Assembly (NCBI GenBank): GCA_030077755.1
Contig: JAQJZZ010000018.1
Location: 2,232,001 to 2,296,000 of the forward strand
Source: Filosporella fistucella
Lineage: Eukaryota; Ascomycota; Leotiomycetes; Helotiales
Reading direction: 5' to 3'
Length of the DNA stretch: 64,000 nt
Below are positions 34,655-47,108 of the stretch, piece after piece. How positions within the stretch are numbered: the first letter of the stretch is position 1; every line of letters starts with the position of its first letter. Position numbers and translations under genes: made by a program. The notes below the pieces were generated by a model. That model worked only from the letters and a program-made list of their open reading frames with translations, was not told the DNA's origin and did no database searches.

Positions 34655-36626
34655 CTACGCAAAGCCAAGATCATCGCCCGCGTCGCTGCGCGTTTCATTC
34701 TCACCCGCATCATAGTCTCCAAATGCTTCTTCCACTTCTCCTTCGGTAGCTTCCATACCTTCAGATGACATCAACTTGTTCTTCTTCTCTTCCGCTGTGG
34801 TGCAATAGTCAGCAAAGATCATACCATTTTGCCGCACACTTACTGCCAGGTTCAACCAATAAATTCTCCTGCACCTCACAGTCTTGCAATGTGCAATCCT
34901 CTCCAATTTGAGATCTTTTCCCCAATATGCATCCTGTGAGCTTACATCCCTTTTCGACCACGACGCCGTCCATGAGGACACATCTAAGAAGTTTTGCACC
35001 GGTTTTGATTTGGCAGTTTGCACCAATGACGCATTCCTTAATCGAGCATTTTTCCTCCACTGTAACGTTCTCTGCTAACAGACAGTCAGGTCTGGTGATT
35101 GTTGTTTTGGAAGCAATTCCTTCCGGATATGCTACCTTAACTTGATGTGCTAGAGGGGAGGCATCCTTGCCGACCGCTTCTATTGACTCAAGCTTCGCCA
35201 GCTGAAGCGACACTGAGAGAAGCAGCGGTGCAGTGTCCACTCGCCGAATTAGCTTCGAATCTTTCGGATGTATGTAAGAGAGAATTGGCGGGATCACAAG
35301 TTTGTCGAAACTAGTGTCTCTGTCAAGATGTGATGTTCCGGTTGTGCTCAAATCTCCAATATTGACGTCTGGTTCGTCTTTGTTACTTTGCGAGTCCTCA
35401 GATTTCGGAGGCTGTTTTGGCGCGATGAATATCTTGTCAAGCCCAAGCTTTTTGCCCAAACCATCTTGCCAGCCCGCCTTAGCCCACCACCCAATTACGT
35501 CCTCGCCGATACTGTCCATATGTTCGTTCGAATTGATCATATCCATGACCCACGCTGGGAACACATAAATGTGAGCATCTCTGTGAGAGCTTAACATTCG
35601 TAGCCGTGAATGAGATCGAATGAGGCTATGTCTAATTGGGAGGCTTTTCTTATCTTCTGTGATATCCTTCAGAGTGTCTGTGGGCACGGAGTACACGAGC
35701 TTCGAGACATGGTTGAGTAGCGATGTTTTTGACGGTGGCACAGCGCCACTTTCTAAAGGAGTTGTGGCGATGAAGTCGGTCTCTTCTCCTTTAATGGCGG
35801 TTTCGCCTTTTGTCTCGTACCATACTCCTAAACCTCCTCTTCGTCCTCCTAGCTCACCACCAAGTGCCATTTTGGGGCCAGTGAACTCTTTGCCACCTCC
35901 AGTTGCACCACCAAAGCCAGCTTCTTTCACCATCCATGTTTCAATCAAGGATTCCCCACCAAGTTCACAGACCAAGTCGCACGGTAGAACAATAAAGTCT
36001 CCCTTAACCACAGCACGGACTTCAGGAAGGCGGAGAATTTGTGCAGTCCCAGTGTTCAAATCCAAGTCCTGTGGGGCCAAGAGGTCTGGCTTAGGAAGAG
36101 GCAGACCAGTAAGATGGGGGTTTGTATTCAGGGCTGCCGTTATTGCGGGGGCAGATGATGGTGGAGCTATGAGAGTAATATCTAAGAACAAGTTAGCTAA
36201 TGAAGGTAGAAAATGAAGACAAATATCCCGAAGCCACACATGGTAGACAAATAGTGAGATCGTGTTGCAGATGCCATATTGCCGAAGTTGGCTCAACCGC
36301 TGCCATCTCCAGAGACGTGATATTGCGTCAGGTGACCCAACTGAAAGTGAAATATTTTGTCATTTGGATATGAATGGCAAAACTGAAGAAGCCTCAAGTT
36401 TCAAAGTCGCACGGTTCAGCTGAGATACACTCCTGCTTGACTCACTTGTAACTCCCATACGGTAACAAAAATCAATTGGGTACCAGACCATCGGTCTATT
36501 CGCAATTGGTATGAGAGCCTTTGGATTCTCATCTGGATTTGCTGTAAATGTAGGAAACGATGAGCCAGGTCCACATAGGATAATGGCCTGGAACCCAGGC
36601 GCTGGCATCGAGAGCGCGTGGGGCAT
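34655..36626 (-). CDS. Translation initiation factor eIF2B subunit gamma
   Basis: Exons 36446-36626, 34844-36181 and 34655-34794 join to about 552 residues. The nucleotidyltransferase-like N-terminus has FQAIILCGPGSSFPTF, then NPKALIPIANRPMVWYPIDF and GVTNITLIAPPSS, where NIT is made by splicing. The C-terminal left-handed beta-helix of hexapeptide repeats follows (VTVEEKCSIKECVIGANCQI, GCKLTGCILGKRSQIGEDC). The tail is acidic (EVEEAFGDYDAGENETRSDA). In the eIF2B complex gamma pairs with epsilon to exchange GDP for GTP on eIF2; it corresponds to yeast Gcd1. The first intron is unusually long for this window, about 265 bases, with a GTGAGT donor. The gene is divergent from the PEX22-like gene. 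Confidence 0.93.
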
Positions 36627-37047
36627 CGTGAGAAGTGAGACCTCTGGCCTTGATTGAGAGTATCTGCCGCTCTCAAAGTGAATTTGTTCTCTTATCCCCG
36701 TCTAATGTTGCTTGCTGAGTTCAAGAAGAAGTGATCTGACGTTATTTCCGAAAATGTTTCGTGGTGTTGAAGTAAGTCTTCGATTTCCAAAAATGCTCGT
36801 CGCCAAAAAATGTTGTTAGTCACATCTTGAGAAAGGCTGAATCACGTGTTAGCCCACTTCGTGTAGGGTCGCGCTGGAAACCAAGTCAACAAACGCTCCT
36901 CGGCATCTTTCACTCCCAGCCTCACGACTTTTCGGACTTGCGCCATCTCGCACAACCCGCATATTACGCCTCATCAACTGCAGAGAATGACGGCAGAAAA
37001 GTTAATGTCATGAGAACCTCGAATTCTACCGCCTCTCACAGTTCTCA
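36627..37047. promoter_or_regulatory. Divergent promoter of eIF2B gamma and PEX22-like genes
   Basis: 421 bases separate two start codons facing away from each other. A CACGTG site lies at about 36843-36848. No reading frame is convincing. Confidence 0.45.
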
Positions 37048-38444
37048 ATGTCCTCTTACGATCGCTACGAGCGCTCAGCTCGCAGAACCCAAAACTCCTC
37101 TTCGCGTCGGGGCACGTTCTCATACTGGTTGCCACTCGCTTTTACCGTGACTGTTGCGACTATTGGAATTGCTGCTTGGATATGGAGTGAACGAAATGAT
37201 GACGACGAGGATGAATTCAATCCTCCACCTGGAGGCGACCAGGTCTATCCGCGCCCCGGCTATGACAATCCAGATGGGACTGTTAGAACTGGACCACCAT
37301 CATATGCAGATGTGAGGCCAGGAGAGGCAGCATATGGGACTGTTCCCACACAACCAAAACCGGAGGAGAGCCAAAGCTACATGGCACGAATGTCAGGGGC
37401 TTTAAGGAGAACACCTAGTCCACAACAAGTCTTTGATGGCGCAAGCCGCAGTGTTGTCAGTGGAATTGGTGCTGTGGGGGCAGTAGTTGGGAGCGCATTG
37501 GGAAGCATAATGGAAGAGGACAAGAATGCCTACAAAGATCACAAAACCTGGAGTGAAGAGGCTGAGTTGCGAAAGGCTGGTGCGAGTCCCGGAGCCCCTA
37601 TCGAGATGCGCTCTGATAGTGTTCCGGGAGTCGCATCTACTCCACGAACTGCAGTAGGAAATGGGAAAAGGAAGACAGTGGCCATTGTCGTGTCTGCAGA
37701 TACGAGCGCAGATGATATGGATGATGAAGATGCAGAATTTCATGAACATGCTGTAAGACACCAGATTGAGAGCGCTGGCGGCCACTTCTAACGATTGTAG
37801 TCAATTCTTTCCCACCTACCCCGAAACACAGATTTTTCCAAAATCCGATTATTTGTGCTTATATATGCACCTGGGCTGAAAGAGCACCCACTAGATGCAG
37901 CAGCAAAACCCCCAGGATCGCTCAGTTCATCCTTTTCTAATATTGGCCACGATCAAGCACAGTCTCCAAATATGGAGTCCGAGAAGATTCTGTAGGTCGT
38001 CTCTAACACATTATATAACTTCTTTCTGACCTCATTAGATCATCTTCTTCTCCAACACCGACCTTTAACGCAGTTTATTCCCAAGCATTGGGATTGGTAG
38101 AAAAGGAGACTATGGTGCTCCCATTCACCACACCTACTGGACATGTACACATCCTTCGGCACCTGGCCCCAGATACCGTTTACCTTCAAGAATCGCTGGC
38201 TGGCCATAACGGCGATGTCATCAGTCATCTACAGAGCTGGCTACGACAAGATGTTATTCTTGTTGTTGGTGCAGATGGCGGTCACGGCGGCCTAGCTGAT
38301 AGCGAGAGTGAGGCTGAACAGGTTGAGAAGAAAGAGCACTGGTGGGAAAGGGAAGATAGGGTTGGGAGAGGGAGAGGGATAGTAGTTGTAGAAGGACTGA
38401 GGGTTGGAGATGATTGGGCGAGGCGGATTGAACATAGGGAATGA
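37048..38444 (+). CDS. pex22: Peroxin 22-like protein
   Basis: Exons 37048-37752, 37801-37991 and 38039-38444 join to about 433 residues. An arginine-rich start (RYERSARRTQNSSSRRG) precedes one transmembrane helix at about 24-47 (YWLPLAFTVTVATIGIAAWI). A proline-rich acidic linker follows. The conserved folded domain begins KTVAIVVSADTSADDMDDED and continues through RLFVLIYAPGLKEHP, then ETMVLPFTTPTGHVHILRHL. This order fits fungal PEX22-like peroxins, which anchor the ubiquitin-conjugating enzyme Pex4 to the peroxisome membrane for receptor recycling. The two introns are required: without them the domain would break at residue 235 and again at L299. Identification rests on domain pattern and topology. 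Confidence 0.8.
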
Positions 38445-39250
38445 TTCTACGGCGTATTTATGACCTTATTGTGATAGGATTGGGGGACACAGGACATTGG
38501 TGGGACAATTGTATGATGTTTATGCTCATGTTGAGTTGAATTTTGCTGAATATACCTTCTTCACGTTCCCGCTTTTCCTGATTTGGCCAAACTACAGGCA
38601 TGACATACAGTATCTGAACATTGGCAGCATCATGTTTTGCTGAATACGAAAGCGAAGTGTTAGTACCCTGCTGTACCAGCCTCGCCATTCAAATGCTGAC
38701 AGTGGTAGCATTGCGGCTATGAAACCATATTGACGTGACGATTCTATTCGCCGGCGTGTGCTTCGCCTCAACGATCAAACCATTTTGGGTACGCAGTACC
38801 GCCATCAATATACCATGCAAACTCCTACGACAAGCGCTTGCAGATTGACTCTGGCAGTATAAAATATAAAGGTGTTGAAGCCCATACCGTTAGACATCTT
38901 TCGCCCACAGTCAATATCCTTTAATTTGCTCCTTGCTGCTACCTTCAATATTTCAAGGTACTTTTTTCGAATCCAGGCTTCAAACAAGATGAGCTGGGAA
39001 GGTTTTTGGTCATCAATTGGTCGTTTCCTTCACGAGTTTTGTAGGAATCTCAGTCCTGCCAATTGTATGTGTTCTTGTTAGATAATGGGTGGAAACTCCA
39101 ACTTCCTCATTTCTTGTCAGGGGGAATACGGTCACGTGCACTCCTTCGCTTCCACAATCTCCAGCTCGAAATCGCATCACAAAATCCAAACCCCGCAACC
39201 CCACTACAACTACGAAACCTCCAGCACTGTTACTGCTCTCTACAACCACA
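38445..39250. promoter_or_regulatory. Upstream region of SRP19, with possible uORF
   Basis: A TATA-like stretch (tataaaatataaa) occurs near 38858. An ATG at 38990 opens a 30-codon frame MSWEGFWSSIGRFLHEFCRN that ends at 39081 and contains a GTATGT donor. It could be an upstream ORF or the leader exon of SRP19. The long frame from 39089 is in phase with SRP19 but lacks conserved sequence before 39251. Confidence 0.35.
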
Positions 39251-40160
39251 ATGTCGCACGCACGTATTGAAGAAGTGTCGGACAGCGACCCTTCAGAGGG
39301 CGATATCTCAGATGCTATGTCCGACTTCGACGAGCGCGAAATCCTCAAAGCGCGTCCCTCACAAGTAGCTCCTCCAGCAGCAGCTAAAGCATCGCACATA
39401 AACCCGGCCTCAATCCCCTCCTCGATACGACAAGAGGGCACACAATTTCTAACGACACAAGACGATTCAAAATACAAGGACTTCCAATGCATATACCCTA
39501 TTTACTTTGATAAGAACAGGAGTAGGAACGAGGGGCGGATGGTGGGGAAAGAGCTAGCAGTTGAGAACCCATTGGCCAGAGAGATTGTGAATGCATGTGG
39601 GAAACTGAGATTAGAGACATTATTTGAGCCTGCGAAATGTCATCCGCGAGATTGGGCGAATCCTGGACGGGTGAAGATCAAGCTGAGAGGGGGAAATAAT
39701 CCTTCGATAAAGAATAGTATGTGTCCTCCAGAGCCACTTAATTTCCATCAATGATTAGACATTGAATTCTAACACATAAACAGAACATCACCTTTACACT
39801 CTTATATCCGCTCACTTGAAAGCCAATCCGACTACCACAGCTTCCGCATTCAATGTTCAAGTAGCCGGAGTTCCACCTCCCGATCGATCCAAACCATACC
39901 CTAAACCAGCCATACCCAAGGGCTGGAAAATGAACGAAATACTTCCATATTACAGTCCGGCATTAACCGGCGGCGGTGTCAGTGATAACTTTTTCAAAGA
40001 TATGATGGCCGAGATGGGACAAGCCGGAGGTGCAGGTGGAATGCCAGGCATGCCTGATATGGCAGCTATGCAGGCTATGATGGGCGGTGGTGGACCAAGC
40101 GGTACTCAGCCTGCAATAGGGGCTCCAAAGGAGAAGAAAGACAAGAAGAAGAAGAAATAG
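39251..40160 (+). CDS. Signal recognition particle subunit SRP19 (Sec65)
   Basis: Exons 39251-39716 and 39784-40160 join to about 280 residues. The SRP19 core starts CIYPIYFDKNRSRNEGRMVG and continues KELAVENPLAREIVNACGKL, then GRVKIKL; the intron falls at NPSIKNKHHLYTLISAHL. An acidic N-terminus of about 55 residues (EEVSDSDPSEGDISDAMSDF) precedes the core. The C-terminus has a methionine/glycine-rich stretch (GGMPGMPDMAAMQAMMGGGG) and a lysine tail (KEKKDKKKKK). SRP19 binds helices of the SRP RNA and helps load SRP54 for co-translational targeting to the ER. The ATG at 39251 is preferred because the in-frame extension upstream is low-complexity. The name in yeast is SEC65. Confidence 0.93.
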
Positions 40161-42246
40161 AGGACAGCCCTCAGTGGCATGTGAATTCCAGCCTCTGATG
40201 TGCCACTTGGGACATTCTTTTGAGGTGAACATAACGTGCATTACGCATAGCAAATGGCGTTTTGGCGTTCTAGCATGGACATCTCATTGCAGGGTTTAGA
40301 ATCGGTATCAAAGATATCAAATTTACACCCGTTCGCGGTTCCTACTCTCTATCTCCTGCTCATTATTTGGTCTTACAATATCACAAACCTGCAGCACCTT
40401 TCATTATTATGATACTGAGGCATTCCTGTTTCTGTAACGCATTCACTCCTCCGTTGGCGTGCAAGTAGGTACAGAACATATACCACCAGCTCATCACGCC
40501 CCAATAACCTTTCTATTCAACTCCACTGTCTCACCACATTGCCAAGCTCTGAGCATAATAAGACTCAACCCGCATTCTTCACTTCCCCTCAAACAGAAAC
40601 ACATCGCTGAAATAACCACGCCATTCTTCGGAGGTATCTCCATAGGATACTCGGACGCCTTTACGGGTGTCAAAATTTGAGTTATTCATTAGTCACGTTA
40701 TAAACAGCACTCTTTTCTTTTCCCCATATTTCCTTATTTCCGTTTCCAAGTGTGTCAAGGTTATATAGCAGCAAATAGCAGTTTTAGAAGAGGTTTCTGG
40801 CTTTGGAGCCGGCTTTGCTTGCATTGTCGAGAGAGAAATGAACGAGAGGGATGGCGGGGTGAAGCCGAGGGCTTTATGTATGCCGACTACACTATACAGG
40901 TCTCTGATCGGGGAGCTCGAAGATCTGGTGGTGTTTGAGGCTTAATGTGGAGGTGGGGAAGTTGTTTGTCTTTTCCCTGGCAAGTGGTGGTTTACTGTTG
41001 AATGGGTGGTGAGGGGTAATTTGGTCTTAGAGAATGAAGGGGATTAAAGCAAGAATTCGAGGAGACGTGTATTTTAGTACTGCTAAAAGGAATACTTGAA
41101 TGAAAGTAAGGTTTAAATATTGCGGGGGGAATCTGATCGTTCTAACAACCAAAACTTTCTCCCTCATATAAAATTTTGTTTATTCAGTAGTAATGTATAA
41201 AAAATCTATTAGGTAGTAACTACTCGCGCACTCGACTTGAATGGATACTAGAAAGAGAGCTCTTTGCTAATTATAATCACGAAATTGTCGTGTAAAGCTC
41301 AGATTGATGGAGCAGACTCCGGAAGCAAGCTAGAGGTGCATCAACGAAGCCATCTGCCGCTGCAAGTGATAGGGGCAGTCACGTGTGGAAACCTTTTTAG
41401 CTGCCAAGGTCGAGGAACCTCCCCGCAACTTCATCTATTGTATGCATAATGGAAATCATCAAAGCGCTACTCACTTTGTCTTCCAGTCTAGTGAGCCTCA
41501 TTCTCTTTCGAAGTTTGACTTTAAGATGCTTGTTTCGTCATAGAAATGCACAAGTTTGGGTTTCCTTGAGTTACCCTTTTCCTCGAAAGCTCGAATTCTT
41601 CCAAGGCACGGCACGCTGCAGCAAACAATTGCTCTGCAAAACACGATGCATCATATTTCGCTTTTAGAAATAGGCTGCAAGATATTACCAAAGATAAGTG
41701 ACTCATCTGAGAACTTTCTAGGAATATTGAGATATGCATTAGATAGTGTAGATTCGGGGAAAGGGGAATTGGGGTTTAGGATTACGAAAGCTTGTAGGAG
41801 TCGAGAGAGGGAGTGAAATGAAAGAGAACTTGTAAATTTATACTAGAGTTTGCAATTGTATTGTTGAGTAACGTTAACTTGATTGTAAGTGAATGTCGAG
41901 AGCCTGCCTATATCATCTCGCTCTCAACTCTCGGTTTCGATCTTCCTCCATCCTTTTAGAACAAACTTCCTGCCTTCCCAGCTCATCTCTACTTTGCACT
42001 CTTTGCCGATTGACTGCAGCTTAGTTTGTATGCTTCACTTTGCATGAGACATATTCTTGCTGCTACTTCACGTCTACCTTTCATCACCTCTTATGTCGAC
42101 GAAACTTGAGATTGTTGTAGAAAGGGCCACCTAGCTTGTAAACAAAGGTACGTCGAGCAGGTAGTATCACATCAACTCAAACTCTGCCTCTTCATTATCG
42201 AAAATTATCTTGAACACCCCGAGTTAATAGTTTTCAGGGAAGCATA
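40161..42246. other. Two-kilobase intergenic region before the methyltransferase
   Basis: No supported gene. A frame at 41556-41816 ends in SENFLGILRYALDSVDSGKG and looks weakly protein-like. The last 250 bases are pyrimidine-rich and probably the leader of the methyltransferase gene. Confidence 0.4.
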
Positions 42247-44672
42247 ATGGCGCCGTATATTCCAATCAAGGGTACTATGTACGGCTTGGGCCCGAATGGA
42301 TTCATTGTGAACAGGCAAGGTATGAAGGACCATTTCGAACTTCACTACTTCGTTCTCTTTGCTGACGAGGACTTATATAGGTGGATCAAGCTCCGGTAGT
42401 CGAGGTAATCGCCACCGAGCAATCTCACTCTCCTCGACTCAATCAACTCACACCATTGGAAGATCAGAAGGCGAAGACGAATTCGAGGTTATAGAAGCCA
42501 GATCTGTTCGAAAACCCAATCAAATGCCACAATCTCCTGAAGATAATAACCGGATCGACAATCTCATTCGCACTCATCGACATTCGAGAGTGCAAAACGG
42601 CGTTGCTGGATACATAATAAATTTAGACGACCTCGAAGAGGCGTTGGAGGAAGTAGTGTTTCCAGATGAAACTCCTAGCTCCGAAGTTACTTCGCCTCTG
42701 ATACAGAGATGGGTATGTACTCCAGTTACTCCTCCGTGGCACCAATTGGACAAATTTCAAGTAAACGGCAGTACCATTCGATCTGGAAAGACGGTTGAAC
42801 TTCAGGACGGGTCTTTTCTGCTTGTTTCTAGCATTATTCAAAACGCACAAACAGATGAGGTGAAGCTTCGAGGCAAGTGCCTTCGACGTTGTACGGAGGT
42901 CGGAGGGAAATTTCGAAAAGCGTTAAATGAGCTATACTTTGATATGCAGGTAATACTGGAAGACAAACGATCGATTGACGTCCAAAATCTCATCGAGACA
43001 GATGTGAAGGATGTTTGTAGACTGCGAGTTCTTCAGTGCACTAGTAAGTTGGAATTGTTTCTCGCAATATAGACTCTATATTAATTTGAATACAGATGCA
43101 CTATATCCAGAGTACAGATTCGAGAAGGTCAATGCAATGAATGGAAGTTACGCGGAGAATATGAATGAGTTAAGAAAGAACGAGCGCCTCGTAGCTCGAT
43201 ATAAGTTCATTACAACTTACGACACCTTTCAACTCAAGGAAAAGCAGCAAGATAGAGTTTACCCGATACATGTTCGGAACTGCCGCATTGAGTCTTTGAC
43301 AAAAGAAGAATGCACACCCGGATTGTGGAAGGATCCAGCTGTTTTGAGATTCAATTGGCGAGGAGATACTCAATTGGGTGGATCAGGCTCGCAGCAATCT
43401 AACCACAAGAAGCGTCGTCACGAGCATTACCCTCATGTGTGTGGCCGTTGCGATGTATCATTTGAAGAGCCTGAGGAGCTGGTCGACCATTTCGAAAAAG
43501 AACATCAGAACCACTATCACACTTCCAGGACTCAGTACAATGATGACAGGCCTGCTACCTACAATGATGAGGTGGAAATCCTTCGATCTCATTTGAATAC
43601 AGAGCTTCGACTGCGAGAACGCAAGCGCTTAGAATTAAGTAGGTACACTTTCGGCGACGCATTTTGTGGAGCAGGCGGAACGACGAGAGGGGCTGTTATG
43701 GCAGGACTAAAGATCCAGTATGGGATAGATAAGGACAAAGACGCATGCCTTACATGGGAGAGGAACTTCTCTGCCAAAGGAGGCAAAATCTACGAAATTT
43801 GGGCACACGAGTTCGTGCAACAAGGAGATCAACAAAGCCGTTTCATTGTTGACATCTTGCACCTCTCTCCACCCTGTCAAGTTTTTTCTCCGGCGCATGT
43901 TTGCGTAGGCCGAGATGATGTCCAAAACTTCGATTCCTTATTCGCGGTAGAGGAAATAATCAAATTAGCTCGTCCTCGCATCATCACGTTAGAGCAAACC
44001 TTTGGTTTACTGCATCCAAAATTTGACCACGCTTTTAATACTGTCATCCAAGCTCTAACTTTTTGGGGTTACTCCGTCAGTTGGCAACTGACAACGTTCT
44101 CAGAATACGGACTGGCGCAAAGCCGTCGCCGCTTGATTATCGTTGCAGCATGGTAAGCATTCCAGCAACTCTTCCTTGATTCATTGTATCATCACAGTTA
44201 CATAGACTAACTCTTGACGATATATAGCCCTGGAGAGACGCTCCCTGAATTCCCTGCTCCAACACACGGTCCACGAGCAGCGAAGCCGTTTAACACCGTG
44301 AAGAAAGTCCTCTCCACCGTTAGACCAAACGATCCCAATCATTCACCAACTCCGAGGTCATCAAACAGATTTACTCGCTGGGATGCCGACTGCATTGTGC
44401 CATGCATCACGACATGTGGTGGCGCAAAAGGCCATCCCGATGGTAGTCGTGGGTTTACTATTCGCGAAATTGCTGCTTTGCAGTCATTTCCCAGAGAGCA
44501 CGTTTTCCACGGTTTCTACCAAAAAAGGCAGATTGGAAATGCAGTACCACCACTGGTGGCGAAGATCCTCTATACTGCTATTGTCAAGCATTTGCAGAAG
44601 GTAGATGGAGTATCCGAGACCGAACCAGACATTATCGACCTTACGAGACCTGACCCGATCGTCATTGATTGA
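42247..44672 (+). CDS. RID/Masc1-like cytosine-5 DNA methyltransferase with C2H2 finger
   Basis: Exons 42247-42319, 42381-43043, 43096-44152 and 44228-44672 join to about 745 residues. A BAH-like region spans about 165-330 (SGKTVELQDGSFLLVSSIIQ). A classical C2H2 finger follows, C361-x2-C364-x12-H377-x4-H382 (CDVSFEEPEELVDHFEKEH). The methyltransferase domain starts near 430: motif I DAFCGAGGTTRGA, motif IV LSPPCQVFSPAH with catalytic C506, motif VI ITLEQTFGL, motif VIII AQSRRRLIIVAAC, and motif X QIGNAVPPLVAKI. EQT in place of the usual ENV is the hallmark of the fungal RID/Masc1 group. Members are needed for repeat-induced point mutation in Neurospora, methylation in Ascobolus and sexual development in Aspergillus. 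The finger between BAH and catalytic domains is unusual to my knowledge. All motifs look intact. Confidence 0.92.
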
Positions 44673-45731
44673 TTTATTTGGCCAACGAGTTTGATTGATA
44701 ATGTTTCGAGGGAATACCGTTACTTCGGATGACATTACTGAAGTTGGGTGAAGCAGGATTATGCCTGTTCTTGCTGTCCTCTCACACCATAATTTTCCTT
44801 TCCATTCATATGTGTAATTATTCTACTTTCCGCGTTGAGCAGACTATGTTGGAGGATGTCTCTGATTCCCTTCGATGTTCACAATGACATGTGGCCTCTC
44901 GGGGAGAGCGATTTGGTGGTTTTTGCTCCCGGCACTTTAGGTGTTGGTTGCAGTGATCGCGGAGACATGAGAAAGAATGGTGTTCGCAAGGAGTTACACT
45001 AAATTCGTTGTCTTTAAGCTGGAAAACTGGTGCTTTATATAGCTTTGGGCTTTGGACTTGGATGGCGTTATGGACTTGAGAAGGAAGCCGAGATGTAGTT
45101 TGTTTGGTCTCAGGCAGCATGGTTTAATGGCAGGATTCGAAAGAAAGGATTCATCTGCCTTACCGAAACCCCCTTTCCTTTTTGAAGTGACTCGCATCTT
45201 TTGTATCCTTGTTGACGATGTGTATGTAGCCTTGAATATAAAAAGCAGCCAAACGGCTGTCAAAGATACTATAACTTGACGGATTCCAAAATATGACTCT
45301 TGCTCGATCATCGATATGTTCAGCAGCAGAGCTCTCCACTGCTATTCTTTCAGAAGTTCGTGACAGTCACGCTCGGCCCTTTTCAATATTTTCGGACTAG
45401 ATGTCAGCAGGTGGTTCCAGAATCGAAAATCCTAAACTGATTCATGACAAAAATTTGGCGCTGCAATGATTATTGATCTTTCCGGGTCATCGTGGAAACC
45501 CTTACTGCAAGAAGCACAGAGCCTGGGCTCTACAAGTAGGCATGGACTGGGTTGTTCTTTCATAAGGAAAATATGGTCTTTCAATTTCTATACAAACATC
45601 TGTGCTAAGATAAATTCAACAAAATCTGTCCGGAAAACACCTTAAAATCTGAGCACGGCCACCTCATGCCCTGAGAACTCCACAGCTCTCCTGAAATTTT
45701 CACGCTCCTTAATTCATCTACAGAAGCCAAA
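44673..45731. other. Intergenic between convergent genes
   Basis: About 1 kb. A minus-strand frame at 44818-45120 carries a short Cys/His-rich stretch (CEHHSFSCLRDHCNQHLKC) in 100 residues. It has no family and could be chance. Nothing else is supported. Confidence 0.35.
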
Positions 45732-47108
45732 TCACTGAGCTACCTTCCACCTTTTCACAACATTATACTCTTTCATAAGTATATCCTCCGTCTCAGTCAT
45801 TCCAGCCCTGCGAGCAAGTGACCTCATCTTCAACTGCTTCGTTTCAAGGTCAAAGCACTCCAAATCTCCTTCACCATCACACAGTCTCCATAGCTGATAT
45901 CCACACATATCACAGTACATATTGTCCTGTAAAGAGACGAAGTCTGGTCCCCAAGACGACTGGATTTCGCAAATCGAGGCAGCACTGTGAGATGCATGCT
46001 CACTGATCACCAGCCTATCAACACAATGATCCCGTCTCTCACTTAGAACATCACGCCTGGCTTTGATCTGTCGTGCCATTCTATTCTCATTATCAGCTCT
46101 TTTCTCCAACTCTAGCTGCTTGGTGCACTCTTCAGGTGTCATTCCAAGGCAAGAAGTGGGAATTGAGCTGGTTGTTCCACCCTGTCCAGCCACCAAATTC
46201 TGTTGTGTAGTGCACTGTTCGGCGGTCAGACCCAAGCACTCGCTGGGAATTGTACCAATTGAACCGCCCTCACCTGCTGGCGCTGTTGGGATGTTTGAAG
46301 ATTCTTTTTGATGGATATCAATATTTAGCCACGGCGTTCCTGGTTCGGGGCATTTGTATTGATGGTTGTAGAAAATTTTGTTGAGATCTGCATCGGTTCC
46401 ATTGTCATTGAACTTCAGGAGCTCTGGATAATAAGGAATGCAGTTCTGATAGATTGGAGGGCTTGTTTTCCAGAACATTAGTCGGCCAGGTGTCTTGCAC
46501 AAAGACTCTGGGAACTTGGCGTACTGATTTGCCATGGCTGTAGCTGCAGATGATTCTGGAAAGGCGAAGTCGGTAATTTTGAAAGTGATACTGTTCGGGA
46601 ATCTGTCGTCAGGAGACATCCAAGCACAACCGAGAGCATAGGCTTTCTTTCCAGGCATTGAATCGGGACTTGCATACCAAGGAGCATGACAAAACCGTGC
46701 TGCGTCTGCGTCCCAAGATCTCAAGTCACCATCTGCTGACCGAACTGAGACCTATGAAACGTATACCGCATCGTTGGTGGTAGGTCGAATCTGGACGTAT
46801 TCAATGACGGGCGTATGCATATCTAGAGGTATGTCAACCGATTTTCCTTCATTCAGAGTTTGACCGAGACTTTTGTAAGCTAAGGAGCTATAACTCGCAA
46901 GCATCTCTCCACGGATGTCGTACGCAGCGAAATAAGGCACCATTCCCCCACTGCGGCAGTTTTTGTCACCGAAGTTGCAAGCCCCAGCCCCAATCTTGAC
47001 TGCCAGTTTGCCTTGGCCCGATATGTCTCCAAAGATTGAGTCACTCATAGGTATAATGGACATTACCCCTAGGAGCATACCCAAGCCACTCAGCAAAGCC
47101 GATGCCAT
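45732..47108 (-). pseudogene. Conserved-looking membrane/secreted protein interrupted by one in-frame TAG
   Basis: The frame runs for 459 codons from an ATG at 47108 to the stop at 45732, broken only by a TAG at 46752-46754 (codon 119). Both sides share the same frame and look like one protein. The N-terminus ALLSGLGMLLGVMSIIPM is a signal or membrane anchor. Conserved-looking cysteines follow (CNFGDKNCRSGG). After the stop come FCHAPWYASPDS and a tandem 29-residue repeat with SECLGLTAEQC and TSCLGMTPEEC. Near the end is NMYCDMCGYQLWRLC. No acceptable intron removes the TAG; possible ones are 15-34 bases or bring new stops. CAG-to-TAG would be a single transition, as RIP makes. Function unknown. 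Read-through or a sequencing error are alternatives. Confidence 0.55.

Noticed and set aside
35620..36216. 198-codon plus-strand frame
   Set aside because: It is the antisense shadow of eIF2B gamma.
39089..39250. In-frame N-terminal extension of SRP19
   Set aside because: Threonine/proline-rich and without conserved sequence; the ATG at 39251 gives an acidic start and is better placed.
46720..46760. Mini-intron that would remove the in-frame TAG
   Set aside because: Candidate GT-AG pairs are only 15-34 bases or lead straight into another stop.
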